DNA from: Argentina anserina
Taxonomy: Eukaryota; Streptophyta; Magnoliopsida; Rosales; Rosaceae
DNA length: 64,000 nt
NCBI RefSeq assembly: GCF_933775445.1
Contig: NW_026089533.1
Coordinates: 124,001-188,000, forward strand
Reading direction: 5' to 3'
Below the pieces are notes generated by a model. The model did not search any database. It saw only the letters and a list, made by a program, of their open reading frames with translations, and was not told the DNA's origin. Position 1 is the first letter of the stretch; every line of letters begins with the position of its first letter. The position numbers were made by a program, and so were the translations under genes. Positions 25,333 through 39,134 of the stretch are shown here, in pieces.

Positions 25333-28125
25333 ATGCGAGTTTATATTGAATTTGAGAGTTTTGCAAGTGTGGGAGTGTGTTTCCTTCAAACTGAGTATCT
25401 TTACATCGTTTGCGTATCTTTACTATTCCAATTGTGTATCTTTACATCGTTTGCGTATCTTTACTATTCCAATTGTGTATCTTTTCATTTCTCGTTTGAG
25501 TATCTTTCTGTAAGGCTTCTGATGCGAGTTTCTACTGTATTTGAGAGTTTTGCAAGTGTGGGAGTGTGTTTCTTTCAAACTGAGTATCTTTACATCGTTT
25601 GCGTATCTTTACTATTCCAATTGTGTATCTTTACATCGTTTGCGTATCTTTACTATTCCAATTGTGTATCTTTTCAATTCTCGTTTGAGTATCTTTCTGT
25701 AAGGCTTTCTGATGCGAGTTTCTATTGTATTTGAGAGTTTTGCAAGTGTGGGAGTGTGTTTCTTTCAAACTGAGTATCTTTACATCGTTTGCGTATCTTT
25801 ACTATTCCAATTGTGTATCTTTTCATTTCTCGTTTGAGTATCTTTCTATAAGGCTTTCGGATGCGAGTTTCTATTGAATTTGAGAGTTTTGCAAGTGTGG
25901 GAGTGTGTTTCTTTCAAACTGAGTATCTTTACATCGTTTGTGTATCTTTACTATTCCAATTGTGTATCTTTTCATTTCTCGTTTGAGTATCTTTCTGTAA
26001 GGCTTTCTGATGCGAGTTTCTATTGTATTTGAGAGTTTTGCAAGTGTGGGAGTGTGTTTCTTTCAAACTGAGTATCTTTACATCGTTTGCGTATCTTTAC
26101 TATTCCAATTGTGTATCTTTTCATTTCTCGTTTGAGTATCTTTCTATAAGGCTTTCGGATGCGAGTTTCTATTGAATTTGATAGTTTTGCAAGTGTGGGA
26201 GTGTGTTTGTTCCAAACTGAGTATCTTTACATCGTTTGCGTATCTTTACTATTCCAATTTTGTATCTTTACATCGCTTGCGTATCTCTACTATTCCAATT
26301 GTGTATCTTTTCATTTCTTGTTTGAGTATCTTTCTGTAAGGCTTTCTGATGCGTGTTTCTATTGTATTTGAGAGTTTTGCAAGTGTGGGAGTGTGTTTCT
26401 TTCAAACTGAGTATCTTTACATCGTTTGCGTATCTTTACTATTCCAATTGTGTATCTTTTCATTTCTCGTTTGAGTATCTTTCTGTAAGGCTTTCGGATG
26501 CGAGTTTCTATTGAATTTGATAGTTTTGCAAGTGTGGGAGTGTGTTTGTTTCAAACTGAGTATCTTTACATCGTTTGCGTATCTTTACTATTCCAATTGT
26601 GTATCTTTACATCGCTTGCGTATCTTTACTATTCCTTTTGTGTATCTTTTCATTTCTCGTTTGAGTATCTTTCTGTAAGGCTTTCTGATGCGAGTTTCTA
26701 TTGTATTTGAGAGTTTTGCAAGTGTGGGAGTGTGTTTCTTTCAAACTGAGTATCTTTACATCGTTTGCGTATCTTTACTATTCCAATTGTGTATCTTTTC
26801 ATTTCTCGTTTGAGTATCTTTCTGTAAGGCTTTCTGATGCGAGTTTCTATTGAATTTGAGAGTTTTGCAAGTGTGGGAGTGTGTTTCCTTCAAACTGAGT
26901 ATCTTTACATCGTTTGCGTATCTTTACTATTCCAATTGTGTATCTTTTCATTTCTCGTTTGAGTATCTTTCTGTAAGACTTTCGGATGCGAGTTTCTATT
27001 GAATTTGAGAGTTTTGCAAGTGTGGGAGTGTGTTTGTTTCAAACTGAGTATCTTTACATCGTTTGCGTATCTTTACTATTCCAATTGTGTATCTTTACAT
27101 CGTTTGCGTATCTTTACTATTCCAATTGTGTATCTTTACATCGTTTGCGTATCTTTACTTTTCCAATTGAGTATCTTTTCATTTCTCGTTTGAGTATCTT
27201 TCTGTAAGGCTTTCTGATGCGAGTTTCTATTGAATTTGAGAGTTTTGCAAGTGTGGGAGTGTGTTTCTTTCAAACTGAGTATCTTTACATCGTTTGCGTA
27301 TCTTTACTATTCCAATTGTGTATCTTTACATCGCTTGCGTATCTTTACTATTCCAATTGTGTATCTTTTCATTTCTCGTTTGAGTATCTTTCTATAAGGC
27401 TTTCGGATGCGAGTTTCTATTGAATTTGAGAGTTTTGCAAGTGTGGGAGTGTGTTTCTTTCAAACTGAGTATCTTTACATCGTTTGCGTATCTTTACTAT
27501 TCCAATTGTGTATCTTTTCATTTCTCGTTTGAGTATCTTTCTGTAAGGCTTTCTGATGCGAGTTTCTATTGTATTTGAGAGTTTTGCAAGTGTGGGAGTG
27601 TGTTTGTTTCAAACTGAGTATCTTTACATAGTTTGCGTATCTTTACTATTCCAATTGTGTATCTTTTCATTTCTCGTTTGAGTATCTTTCTGTAAGACTT
27701 TCGGATGCGAGTTTCTATTGAATTTGAGAGTTTTGCAAGTGTGGGAGTGTGTTTGTTTCAAACTGAGTATCTTTACATCGTTTGCGTATCTTTACTATTC
27801 CAATTGTGTATCTTTACATCGTTTGCGTATCTTTACTATTCCAATTGTGTATCTTTACATCGTTTGCGTATCTTTACTATTCCAATTGAGTATCTTTTCA
27901 TTTCTCGTTTGAGTATCTTTCTGTAAGGCTTTCTGATGCGAGTTTCTATTGAATTTGAGAGTTTTGCAAGTGTGGGAGTGTGTTTGTTTCAAACTGAGTA
28001 TCTTTACATCGTTTGCGTATCTTTACTATTCCAATTGTGTATCTTTACATCGCTTGCGTATCTTTACTATTCCAATTGTGTATCTTTTCATTTCTTGTTT
28101 GAGTATCTTTCTGTAAGGCTTTCTG
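25333..28125. repeat. 3594/3635-bp higher-order repeat, copy 2 (partial)
   Basis: Units from 25333 match copy 1 at offset 3594. The unit at 26498 has an extra 41-bp copy compared with 22904, so units from 26986 to 28125 match at offset 3635 (shared cttttccaattgag near 27159 and acatagtttg near 27629). The two units in between (26688, 26837) carry different variants from 23053 and 23202. The copy is therefore a patchwork, and it ends where copy 1 has its X unit. Confidence 0.85.
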
Positions 28126-28654
28126 ATGCGAGTTTCTATTGAATTTGAGAGTTTTGCAAGTGTGGGAGTGTGTTTCCTTCAAACTGAGTATCTTTACATC
28201 GTTTGCGTATCTTTACTATTCCAATTGAGTATCTTTTCATTTCTCGTTTGAGTATCTTTCTGTAAGGCTTTCTGATGCGAGTTTCTATTGAATTTGAGAG
28301 TTTTGCAAGTGTGGGAGTGTGTTTGTTTCAAACTGAGTATCTTTACATCGTTTGCGTATCTTTACTATTCCAATTGTGTATCTTTTCATCGCTTGCGTAT
28401 CTTTACTATTCCAATTGTGTATCTTTTCATTTCTCGTTTGAGTATCTTTCTATAAGGCTTTCGGATGCGAGTTTCTATTGAATTTGAGAGTTTTGCAAGT
28501 GTGGGAGTGTGTTTCTTTCAAACTGAGTATCTTTACATCGTTTGCGTATCTTTACTATTCCAATTGTGTATCTTTACATCGCTTGCGTATCTTTACTATT
28601 CCTTTTGTGTATCTTTTCATTTCTCGTTTGAGTATCTTTCTGTAAGGCTTTCTG
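26688..28654. repeat. 1967-bp higher-order repeat, copy 1
   Basis: The order is S S L M S S L M S M M: 11 units summing to 1967. The unit immediately before it (26498) and the unit at 28465 both carry the rare actattccttttgtg variant, so homology starts slightly upstream of the boundary given. Confidence 0.88.
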
Positions 28655-30580
28655 ATGCGAGTTTCTATTGTATTTGAGAGTTTTGCAAGTGTGGGAGTGT
28701 GTTTCTTTCAAACTGAGTATCTTTACATCGTTTGCGTATCTTTACTATTCCAATTGTGTATCTTTTCATTTCTCGTTTGAGTATCTTTCTGTAAGGCTTT
28801 CTGATGCGAGTTTCTATTGAATTTGAGAGTTTTGCAAGTGTGGGAGTGTATTTCCTTCAAACTGAGTATCTTTACATCGTTTGCGTATCTTTACTATTCC
28901 AATTGTGTATCTTTTCATTTCTCGTTTGAGTATCTTTCTGTAAGACTTTCGGATGCGAGTTTCTATTGAATTTGAGAGTTTTGCAAGTGTGGGAGTGTGT
29001 TTGTTTCAAACTGAGTATCTTTACATCGTTTGCGTATCTTTACTATTCCAATTGTGTATCTTTACATCGTTTGCGTATCTTTACTATTCCAATTGTGTAT
29101 CTTTACATCGTTTGCGTATCTTTACTATTCCAATTGAGTATCTTTTCATTTCTCGTTTGAGTATCTTTCTGTAAGGCTTTCTGATGCGAGTTTCTATTGA
29201 ATTTGAGAGTTTTGCAAGTGTGGGAGTGTGTTTGTTTCAAACTGAGTATCTTTACATCGTTTGCGTATCTTTACTATTCCAATTGTGTATCTTTACATCG
29301 CTTGCGTATCTTTACTATTCCAATTGTGTATCTTTTCATTTCTCGTTTGAGTATCTTTCTATAAGGCTTTCGGATGCGAGTTTCTATTGAATTTGAGAGT
29401 TTTGCAAGTGTGGGAGTGTGTTTCTTTCAAATTGAGTATCTTTACATCGTTTGCGTATCTTTACTATTCCAATTGTGTATCTTTTCATTTCTCGTTTGAG
29501 TATCTTTCTGTAAGGCTTTCTGATGCGAGTTTCTATTGTATTTGAGAGTTTTGCAAGTGTGGGAGTGTGTTTGTTTCAAACTGAGTATCTTTACATCGTT
29601 TGCGTATCTTTACTATTCCAATTGTGTATCTTTTCATTTCTCGTTTGAGTATCTTTCTGTAAGACTTTCGGATGCGAGTTTCTATTGAATTTGAGAGTTT
29701 TGCAAGTGTGGGAGTGTGTTTGTTTCAAACTGAGTATCTTTACATCGTTTGCGTATCTTTACTATTCCAATTGTGTATCTTTACATCGTTTGCGTATCTT
29801 TACTATTCCAATTGTGTATCTTTACATCGTTTGCGTATCTTTACTATTCCAATTGAGTATCTTTTCATTTCTCGTTTGAGTATCTTTCTGTAAGGCTTTC
29901 TGATGCGAGTTTCTATTGAATTTGAGAGTTTTGCAAGTGTGGGAGTGTGTTTGTTTCAAACTGAGTATCTTTACATCGTTTGCGTATCTTTACTATTCCA
30001 ATTGTGTATCTTTACATCGCTTGCGTATCTTTACTATTCCAATTGTGTATCTTTTCATTTCTTGTTTGAGTATCTTTCTGTAAGGCTTTCTGATGCGAGT
30101 TTCTATTGAATTTGAGAGTTTTGCAAGTGTGGGAGTGTGTTTCCTTCAAACTGAGTATCTTTACATCGTTTGCGTATCTTTACTATTCCAATTGAGTATC
30201 TTTTCATTTCTCGTTTGAGTATCTTTCTGTAAGGCTTTCTGATGCGAGTTTCTATTGAATTTGAGAGTTTTGCAAGTGTGGGAGTGTGTTTGTTTCAAAC
30301 TGAGTATCTTTACATCGTTTGCGTATCTTTACTATTCCAATTGTGTATCTTTTCATCGCTTGCGTATCTTTACTATTCCAATTGTGTATCTTTTCATTTC
30401 TCGTTTGAGTATCTTTCTATAAGGCTTTCGGATGCGAGTTTCTATTGAATTTGAGAGTTTTGCAAGTGTGGGAGTGTGTTTCTTTCAAACTGAGTATCTT
30501 TACATCGTTTGCGTATCTTTACTATTCCAATTGTGTATCTTTTCATTTCTCGTTTGAGTATCTTTCTGTAAGGCTTTCTG
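28655..30580. repeat. 1967-bp higher-order repeat, copy 2
   Basis: Repeats the 1967-bp order, with the private marker tatcttttcatcgcttgcg shared near 28381 and 30348. The match ends at 30432, which is a 149-bp S where copy 1 has an M (28465). It shows private changes such as gtgtatttccttc near 28849 and caaattgag near 29431. Confidence 0.88.
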
Positions 30581-31150
30581 ATGCGAGTTTCTATTGTATT
30601 TGAGAGTTTTGCAAGTGTGGGAGTGTGTTTGTTTCAAACTGAGTATCTTTACATCGTTTGCGTATCTTTACTATTCCAATTGTGTATCTTTTCATTTCTC
30701 GTTTGAGTATCTTTCTGTAAGACTTTCGGATGCGAGTTTCTATTGAATTTGAGAGTTTTGCAAGTGTGGGAGTGTGTTTGTTTCAAACTGAGTATCTTTA
30801 CATCGTTTGCGTATCTTTACTATTCCAATTGTGTATCTTTACATCGTTTGCGTATCTTTACTATTCCAATTGTGTATCTTTACATCGTTTGCGTATCTTT
30901 ACTATTCCAATTGAGTATCTTTTCATTTCTCGTTTTAGTATCTTTCTGTAAGGCTTTCTGATGCGAGTTTCTATTGAATTTGAGAGTTTTGCAAGTGTGG
31001 GAGTGTGTTTGTTTCAAACTGAGTATCTTTACATCGTTTGCGTATCTTTACTATTCCAATTGTGTATCTTTACATCGCTTGCGTATTTTTACTATTCCAA
31101 TTGTGTATCTTTTCATTTCTTGTTTGAGTATCTTTCTGTAAGGCTTTCTG
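30581..31150. repeat. Partial 1058-bp-offset copy bridging two blocks
   Basis: Units S L M at 30581, 30730 and 30961 match 29523, 29672 and 29903 at offset 1058, the exact sum of the six intervening units. Private changes are cgttttagtatc near 30932 and gcgtatttttac near 31084. After this the array changes style: L units disappear until 39962. Confidence 0.82.
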
Positions 31151-34100
31151 ATGCGAGTTTCTATTGAATTTGAGAGTTTTGCAAGTGTGGGAGTGTGTTT
31201 CCTTCAAACTGAGTATCTTTACATCGTTTGCGTATCTTTACTATTCCAATTGTGTATCTTTTCATTTCTCGTTTGAGTATCTTTCTGTAAGGCTTTCTGA
31301 TGCGAGTTTCTATTGAATTTGAGAGTTTTGCAAGTGTGGGAGTGTGTTTCTTTCAAACTGAGTATCTTTACATCGTTTGCGTATCTTTACTATTCCAATT
31401 GTGTATCTTTTCATTTCTCGTTTGAGTATCTTTCTGTAAGGCTTTCGGATGCGAGTTTCTATTGAATTTGAGAGTTTTGCAAGTGTGGGAGTGTGTTTGT
31501 TTCAAACTGAGTATCTTTACATCGTTTGCGTATCTTTACTATTCCAATTGTGTATCTTTACATCGTTTGCGTATATTTACTATTCCAATTGAGTATCTTT
31601 TCATTTCTCGTTTGAGTATCTTTCTGTAAGGCTTTCTGATGCGAGTTTCTATTGAATTTGAGAGTTTTGCAAGTGTGGGAGTGTGTTTGTTTCAAACTGA
31701 GTATCTTTACATCGTTTGCGTATCTTTACTATTCCAATTGTGTATCTTTACATCGCTTGCGTATCTTTACTATTCCAATTGTGTATCTTTTCATTTCTTG
31801 TTTGAGTATCTTTCTGTAAGGCTTTCTGATGCGAGTTTCTATTGTATTTGAGAGTTTTGCAAGTGTGGGAGTGTGTTTCTTTCAAACTGAGTATCTTTAC
31901 ATCGTTTGCGTATCTTTACTATTCCAGTTGTGTATCTTTTCATTTCTCGTTTGAGTATCTTTCTGTAAGGCTTTCTGATGCGAGTTTCTATTGAATTTGA
32001 GAGTTTTGCAAGTGTGGGAGTGTGTTTCCTTCAAACTGAGTATCTTTACATCGTTTGCGTATCTTTACTATTCCAATTGTGTATCTTTACATCGTTTGCG
32101 TATCTTTACTATTGCAATTGTGTATCTTTTCATTTCTCGTTTGAGTATCTTTCTGTAAGGCTTTCTGATGCGAGTTTCTATTGAATTTGAGAGTTTTGCA
32201 AGTGTGGGAGTGTGTTTCTTTCAAACTGAGTATCTTTACATCGTTTGCGTATCTTTACTATTCCAATTGTGTATCTTTTCATTTCTCGTTTGAGTATCTT
32301 TCTGTAAGGCTTTCGGATGCGAGTTTCTATTGAATTTGAGAGTTTTGCAAGTGTGGGAGTGTGTTTGTTTCAAACTGAGTATCTTTACATCGTTTGCGTA
32401 TCTTTACTATTCCAATTGTGTATCTTTACATCGTTTGCGTATCTTTACTATTCCAATTGAGTATCTTTTCATTTCTCGTTTGAGTATCTTTCTGTAAGGC
32501 TTTCTGATGCGAGTTTCTATTGAATTTGAGAGTTTTGCAAGTGTGGGAGTGTGTTTCTTTCAAACTGAGTATCTTTACATCGTTTGCGTATCTTTACTAT
32601 TCCAATTGTGTATCTTTTCATTTCTCGTTTTAGTATCTTTCTGTAAGGCTTTCGGATGCGAGTTTCTATTGAATTTGAGAGTTTTGCAAGTGTGGGAGTG
32701 TGTTTGTTTCAAACTGAGTATCTTTACATCGTTTGCGTATCTTTACTATTCCAATTGTGTATCTTTACATCGTTTGCGTATCTTTACTATTCCAATTGAG
32801 TATCTTTTCATTTCTCGTTTGAGTATCTTTCTGTAAGGCTTTCTGATGCGAGTTTCTATTGAATTTGAGAGTTTTGCAAGTGTGGGAGTGTGTTTGTTTC
32901 AAACTGAGTATCTTTACATCGTTTGCGTATCTTTACTATTCCAATTGTGTATCTTTACATCGCTTGCGTATCTTTACTATTCCAATTGTGTATCTTTTCA
33001 TTTCTTGTTTGACTATCTTTCTGTAAGGCTTTCTGATGCGAGTTTCTATTGTATTTGAGAGTTTTGCAAGTGTGGGAGTGTGTTTCTTTCAAACTGAGTA
33101 TCTTTACATCGTTTGCGTATCTTTACTATTCCAGTTGTGTATCTTTTCATTTCTCGTTTGAGTATCTTTCTGTAAGGCTTTCTGATGCGAGTTTCTATTG
33201 AATTTGAGAGTTTTGCAAGTGTGGGAGTGTGTTTCCTTCAAACTGAGTATCTTTACATCGTTTGCGTATCTTTACTATTCCAATTGTGTATCTTTACATC
33301 GTTTGCGTATCTTTACTATTGCAATTGTGTATCTTTTCATTTCTCGTTTGAGTATCTTTCTGTAAGGCTTTCTGATGCGAGTTTCTATTGAATTTGAGAG
33401 TTTTGCAAGTGTGGGAGTGTGTTTCTTTCAAACTGAGTATCTTTACATCGTTTGCGTATCTTTACTATTCCAATTGTGTATCTTTTCATTTCTCGTTTGA
33501 GTATCTTTCTGTAAGGCTTTCGGATGCGAGTTTCTATTGAATTTGAGAGTTTTGCAAGTGTGGGAGTGTGTTTGTTTCAAACTGAGTATCTTTACATCGT
33601 TTGCGTATCTTTACTATTCCAATTGTGTATCTTTACATCGTTTGCGTATCTTTACTATTCCAATTGAGTATCTTTTCATTTCTCGTTTGAGTATCTTTCT
33701 GTAAGGCTTTCTGATGCGAGTTTCTATTGAATTTGAGAGTTTTGCAAGTGTGGGAGTGTGTTTGTTTCAAACTGAGTATCTTTACATCGTTTGCGTATCT
33801 TTACTATTCCAATTGTGTATCTTTACATCGCTTGCGTATCTTTACTATTCCAATTGTGTATCTTTTCATTTCTTGTTTGAGTATCTTTCTGTAAGGCTTT
33901 CTGATGCGAGTTTCTATTGTATTTGAGAGTTTTGCAAGTGTGGGAGTGTGTTTCTTTCAAACTGAGTATCTTTACATCGTTTGCGTATCTTTACTATTCC
34001 AATTGTGTATCTTTTCATTTCTCGTTTGAGTATCTTTCTGTAAGGCTTTCTGATGCGAGTTTCTATTGAATTTGAGAGTTTTGCAAGTGTGGGAGTGTGT

Positions 34101-35068
34101 TTCCTTCAAACTGAGTATCTTTACATCGTTTGCGTATCTTTACTATTCCAATTGTGTATCTTTACATCGTTTGCGTATCTTTACTATTGCAATTGTGTAT
34201 CTTTTCATTTCTCGTTTGAGTATCTTTCTGTAATGCTTCTAATGCGAGTTTCTATTGTATTTGAGAGTTTTGCAAGTGTGGGAGTGTGTTTCTTTCAATC
34301 TGAGTATCTTTAAATCGTTTGCGTATCTTTACTACTCCAATTGTGTATCTTTTCATTTCTCGTTTGAGTATCTTTCTGTAAGGCTTTCTGATGCGAGTTT
34401 ATATTGAATTTGAGAGTTTTGCAAGTGTGGGAGTGTGTTTCCTTCAAACTGAGTATCTTTACATCGTTTGCGTATCTTTACTATTCCAATTGTGTATCTT
34501 TTCATTTCTCGTTTGAGTATCTTTCTGTAAGGCTTTCGGATGCGAGTTTCTATTGAATTTGAGAGTTTTGCAAGTGTGGGAGTGTGTTTGTTTCAAACTG
34601 AGTATCTTTACATCGTTTGCGTATCTTTACTATTCCAATTGTGTATCTTTACATCGTTTGCGTATCTTTACTATTCCAATTGAGTATCTTTTCATTTCTC
34701 GTTTGAGTATCTTTCTGTAAGGCTTTCTGATGCGAGTTTCTATTGAATTTGAGAGTTTTGCAAGTGTGGGAGTGTGTTTGTTTCAAACTGAGTATCTTTA
34801 CATCGTTTGCGTATCTTTACTATTCCAATTGTGTATCTTTACATCGCTTGCGTATCTTTACTATTCCAATTGTGTATCTTTTCATTTCTTGTTTGACTAT
34901 CTTTCTGTAAGGCTTTCTGATGCGAGTTTCTATTGTATTTGAGAGTTTTGCAAGTGTGGGAGTGTGTTTCTTTCAAACTGAGTATCTTTACATCGTTTGC
35001 GTATCTTTACTATTCCAGTTGTGTATCTTTTCATTTCTCGTTTGAGTATCTTTCTGTAAGGCTTTCTG
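31151..35068. repeat. 3918-bp higher-order repeat, copy 1 (contains 1207-bp repeat)
   Basis: There are 23 units (11 S, 11 M, 1 m) summing to 3918, with no L unit. Inside it a seven-unit order M M S M S M S (1207 bp) occurs at 31449-32655 and again from 32656 to about 33862. The marker attccagttgtg appears near 31923, 33130 and 35015, and gactatcttt near 33010 and 34895. Confidence 0.9.
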
Positions 35069-38000
35069 ATGCGAGTTTCTATTGAATTTGAGAGTTTTGC
35101 AAGTGTGGGAGTGTGTTTCCTTCAAACTGAGTATCTTTACATCGTTTGCGTATCTTTACTATTCCAATTGTGTATCTTTTCATTTCTCGTTTGAGTATCT
35201 TTCTGTAAGGCTTTCTGATGCGAGTTTCTATTGAATTTGAGAGTTTTGCAAGTGTGGGAGTGTGTTTCTTTCAAACTGAGTATCTTTACATCGTTTGCGT
35301 ATCTTTACTATTCCAATTGTGTATCTTTTCATTTCTCGTTTGAGTATCTTTCTGTAAGGCTTCCGGATGCGAGTTTCTATTGAATTTGAGAGTTTTGCAA
35401 GTGTGGGAGTGTGTTTGTTTCAAACTGAGTATCTTTACATCGTTTGCGTATCTTTACTATTCCAATTGTGTATCTTTACATCGTTTGCGTATCTTTACTA
35501 TTCCAATTGAGTATCTTTTCATTTCTCGTTTGAGTATCTTTCTGTAAGGCTTTCTGATGCGAGTTTCTATTGAATTTGAGAGTTTTGCAAGTGTGGGAGT
35601 GTGTTTGTTTCAAACTGAGTATCTTTACATCGTTTGCGTATCTTTACTATTCCAATTGTGTATCTTTACATCGCTTGCGTATCTTTACTATTCCAATTGT
35701 GTATCTTTTCATTTCTTGTTTGAGTATCTTTCTGTAAGGCTTTCTGATGCGAGTTTCTATTGTATTTGAGAGTTTTGCAAGTGTGGGAGTGTGTTTCTTT
35801 CAAACTGAGTATCTTTACATCGTTTGCGTATCTTTACTATTCCAGTTGTGTATCTTTTCATTTCTCGTTTGAGTATCTTTCTGTAAGGCTTTCTGATGCG
35901 AGTTTCTATTGAATTTGAGAGTTTTGCAAGTGTGGGAGTGTGTTTCCTTCAAACTGAGTATCTTTACATCGTTTGCGTATCTTTACTATTCCAATTGTGT
36001 ATCTTTACATCGTTTGCGTATCTTTACTATTGCAATTGTGTATCTTTTCATTTCTCGTTTGAGTATCTTTCTGTAAGGCTTTCTGATGCGAGTTTCTATT
36101 GAATTTGAGAGTTTTGCAAGTGTGGGAGTGTGTTTCTTTCAAACTGAGTATCTTTACATCGTTTGCGTATCTTTACTATTCCAATTGTGTATCTTTTCAT
36201 TTCTCGTTTGAGTATCTTTCTGTAAGGCTTTCGGATGCGAGTTTCTATTGAATTTGAGAGTTTTGCAAGTGTGGGAGTGTGTTTGTTTCAAACTGAGTAT
36301 CTTTACATCGTTTGCGTATCTTTACTATTCCAATTGTGTATCTTTACATCGTTTGCGTATCTTTACTATTCCAATTGAGTATCTTTTCATTTCTCGTTTG
36401 AGTATCTTTCTGTAAGGCTTTCTGATGCGAGTTTCTATTGAATTTGAGAGTTTTGCAAGTGTGGGAGTGTGTTTCTTTCAAACTGAGTATCTTTACATCG
36501 TTTGCGTATCTTTACTATTCCAATTGTGTATCTTTTCATTTCTCGTTTGAGTATCTTTCTGTAAGGCTTTCGGATGCGAGTTTCTATTGAATTTGAGAGT
36601 TTTGCAAGTGTGGGAGTGTGTTTGTTTCAAACTGAGTATCTTTACATCGTTTGCGTATCTTTACTATTCCAATTGTGTATCTTTACATCGTTTGCGTATC
36701 TTTACTATTCCAATTGAGTATCTTTTCATTTCTCGTTTGAGTATCTTTCTGTAAGGCTTTCTGATGCGAGTTTCTATTGAATTTGAGAGTTTTGCAAGTG
36801 TGGGAGTGTGTTTGTTTCAAACTGAGTATCTTTACATCGTTTGCGTATCTTTACTATTCCAATTGTGTATCTTTACATCGCTTGCGTATCTTTACTATTC
36901 CAATTGTGTATCTTTTCATTTCTTGTTTGACTATCTTTCTGTAAGGCTTTCTGATGCGAGTTTCTATTGTATTTGAGAGTTTTGCAAGTGTGGGAGTGTG
37001 TTTCTTTCAAACTGAGTATCTTTACATCGTTTGCGTATCTTTACTATTCCAGTTGTGTATCTTTTCATTTCTCGTTTGAGTATCTTTCTGTAAGGCTTTC
37101 TGATGCGAGTTTCTATTGAATTTGAGAGTTTTGCAAGTGTGGGAGTGTGTTTCCTTCAAACTGAGTATCTTTACATCGTTTGCGTATCTTTACTATTCCA
37201 ATTGTGTATCTTTACATCGTTTGCGTATCTTTACTATTGCAATTGTGTATCTTTTCATTTCTAGTTTGAGTATCTTTCTGTAAGGCTTTCTGATGCGAGT
37301 TTCTATTGAATTTGAGAGTTTTGCAAGTGTGGGAGTGTGTTTCTTTCAAACTGAGTATCTTTACATCGTTTGCGTATCTTTACTATTCCAATTGTGTATC
37401 TTTTCATTTCTCGTTTGAGTATCTTTCTGTAAGGCTTTCGGATGCGAGTTTCTATTGAATTTGAGAGTTTTGCAAGTGTGGGAGTGTGTTTGTTTCAAAC
37501 TGAGTATCTTTACATCGTTTGCGTATCTTTACTATTCCAATTGTGTATCTTTACATCGTTTGCGTATCTTTACTATTCCAATTGAGTATCTTTTCATTTC
37601 TCGTTTGAGTATCTTTCTGTAAGGCTTTCTGATGCGAGTTTCTATTGAATTTGAGAGTTTTGCAAGTGTGGGAGTGTGTTTGTTTCAAACTGAGTATCTT
37701 TACATCGTTTGCGTATCTTTACTATTCCAATTGTGTATCTTTACATCGCTTGCGTATCTTTACTATTCCAATTGTGTATCTTTTCATTTCTTGTTTGAGT
37801 ATCTTTCTGTAAGGCTTTCTGATGCGAGTTTCTATTGTATTTGAGAGTTTTGCAAGTGTGGGAGTGTGTTTCTTTCAAACTGAGTATCTTTACATCGTTT
37901 GCGTATCTTTACTATTCCAATTGTGTATCTTTTCATTTCTCGTTTGAGTATCTTTCTGTAAGGCTTTCTGATGCGAGTTTCTATTGAATTTGAGAGTTTT

Positions 38001-38308
38001 GCAAGTGTGGGAGTGTGTTTCCTTCAAACTGAGTATCTTTACATCGTTTGCGTATCTTTACTATTCCAATTGTGTATCTTTACATCGTTTGCGTATCTTT
38101 ACTATTGCAATTGTGTATCTTTTCATTTCTCGTTTGAGTATCTTTCTGTAATGCTTCTAATGCGAGTTTCTATTGTATTTGAGAGTTTTGCAAGTGTGGG
38201 AGTGTGTTTCTTTCAATCTGAGTATCTTTAAATCGTTTGCGTATCTTTACTACTCCAATTGTGTATCTTTTCATTTCTCGTTTGAGTATCTTTCTGTAAG
38301 GCTTTCTG
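35069..38308. repeat. 3918-bp higher-order repeat, copy 2
   Basis: Matches copy 1 unit for unit at offset 3918, including the inner 1207-bp repeat and the attccagttgtg marker near 35841 and 37049. The match is lost in the unit at 38309, which is 189 bp against 149 bp at 34391. Private changes include ggcttccgg near 35360 and tcatttctagtttg near 37260. Confidence 0.9.
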
Positions 38309-39134
38309 ATGCGAGTTTATATTGAATTTGAGAGTTTTGCAAGTGTGGGAGTGTGTTTCCTTCAAACTGAGTATCTTTACATCGTTTGCGTATCTTTACT
38401 ATTCCAATTGTGTATCTTTACATCGTTTGCGTATCTTTACTATTCCAATTGTGTATCTTTTCATTTCTCGTTTGAGTATCTTTCTGTAAGGCTTCTGATG
38501 CGAGTTTCTACTGTATTTGAGAGTTTTGCAAGTGTGGGAGTGTGTTTCTTTCAAACTGAGTATCTTTACATCGTTTGCGTATCTTTACTATTCCAATTGT
38601 GTATCTTTACATCGTTTGCGTATCTTTACTATTCCAATTGTGTATCTTTTCAATTCTCGTTTGAGTATCTTTCTGAAAGGCTTTCTGATGCGAGTTTCTA
38701 TTGTATTTGAGAGTTTTGCAAGTGTGGGAGTGTGTTTCTTTCAAACTGAGTATCTTTACATTGTTTGCGTATCTTTACTATTTCAATTGTGTATCTTTTC
38801 ATTTCTCGTTTGAGTATCTTTCTATAAGGCTTTCGGATGCGAGTTTCTATTGAATTTAAGAGTTTTGCAAGTGTGGGAGTGTGTTTCTTTCAAACTGAGT
38901 ATCTTTACATCGTTTGCGTATCTTTACTATTCCAATTGTGTATCTTTTCATTTCTTGTTTGAGTATCTTTCTGTAAGGCTTTCTGTTGCGTGTTTCTATT
39001 GTATTTGAGAGTTTTGCAAGTGTGGGAGTGTGTTTCTTTCAAACTGAGTATCTTTACATCGTTTGCGTATCTTTACTATTCCAATTGTGTATCTTTTCAT
39101 TTCTCGTTTGAGTATCTTTCGATAAGGCTTTCGG
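38309..39134. repeat. Dispersed copy of the 21739-22564 block
   Basis: The order m M S S S with actgtatttg, tcaattctcg and the 189-bp unit matches 21739-22564 at a distance of 16,570 bp, as well as 25333-26158. This copy has drifted more than its relatives: ctgaaaggc near 38674, acattgtttg near 38760, tatttcaattg near 38780, gaatttaagag near 38855 and ctgttgcgtg near 38985. It shows that a block can reappear far from its nearest relative with other repeats in between. Confidence 0.83.
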
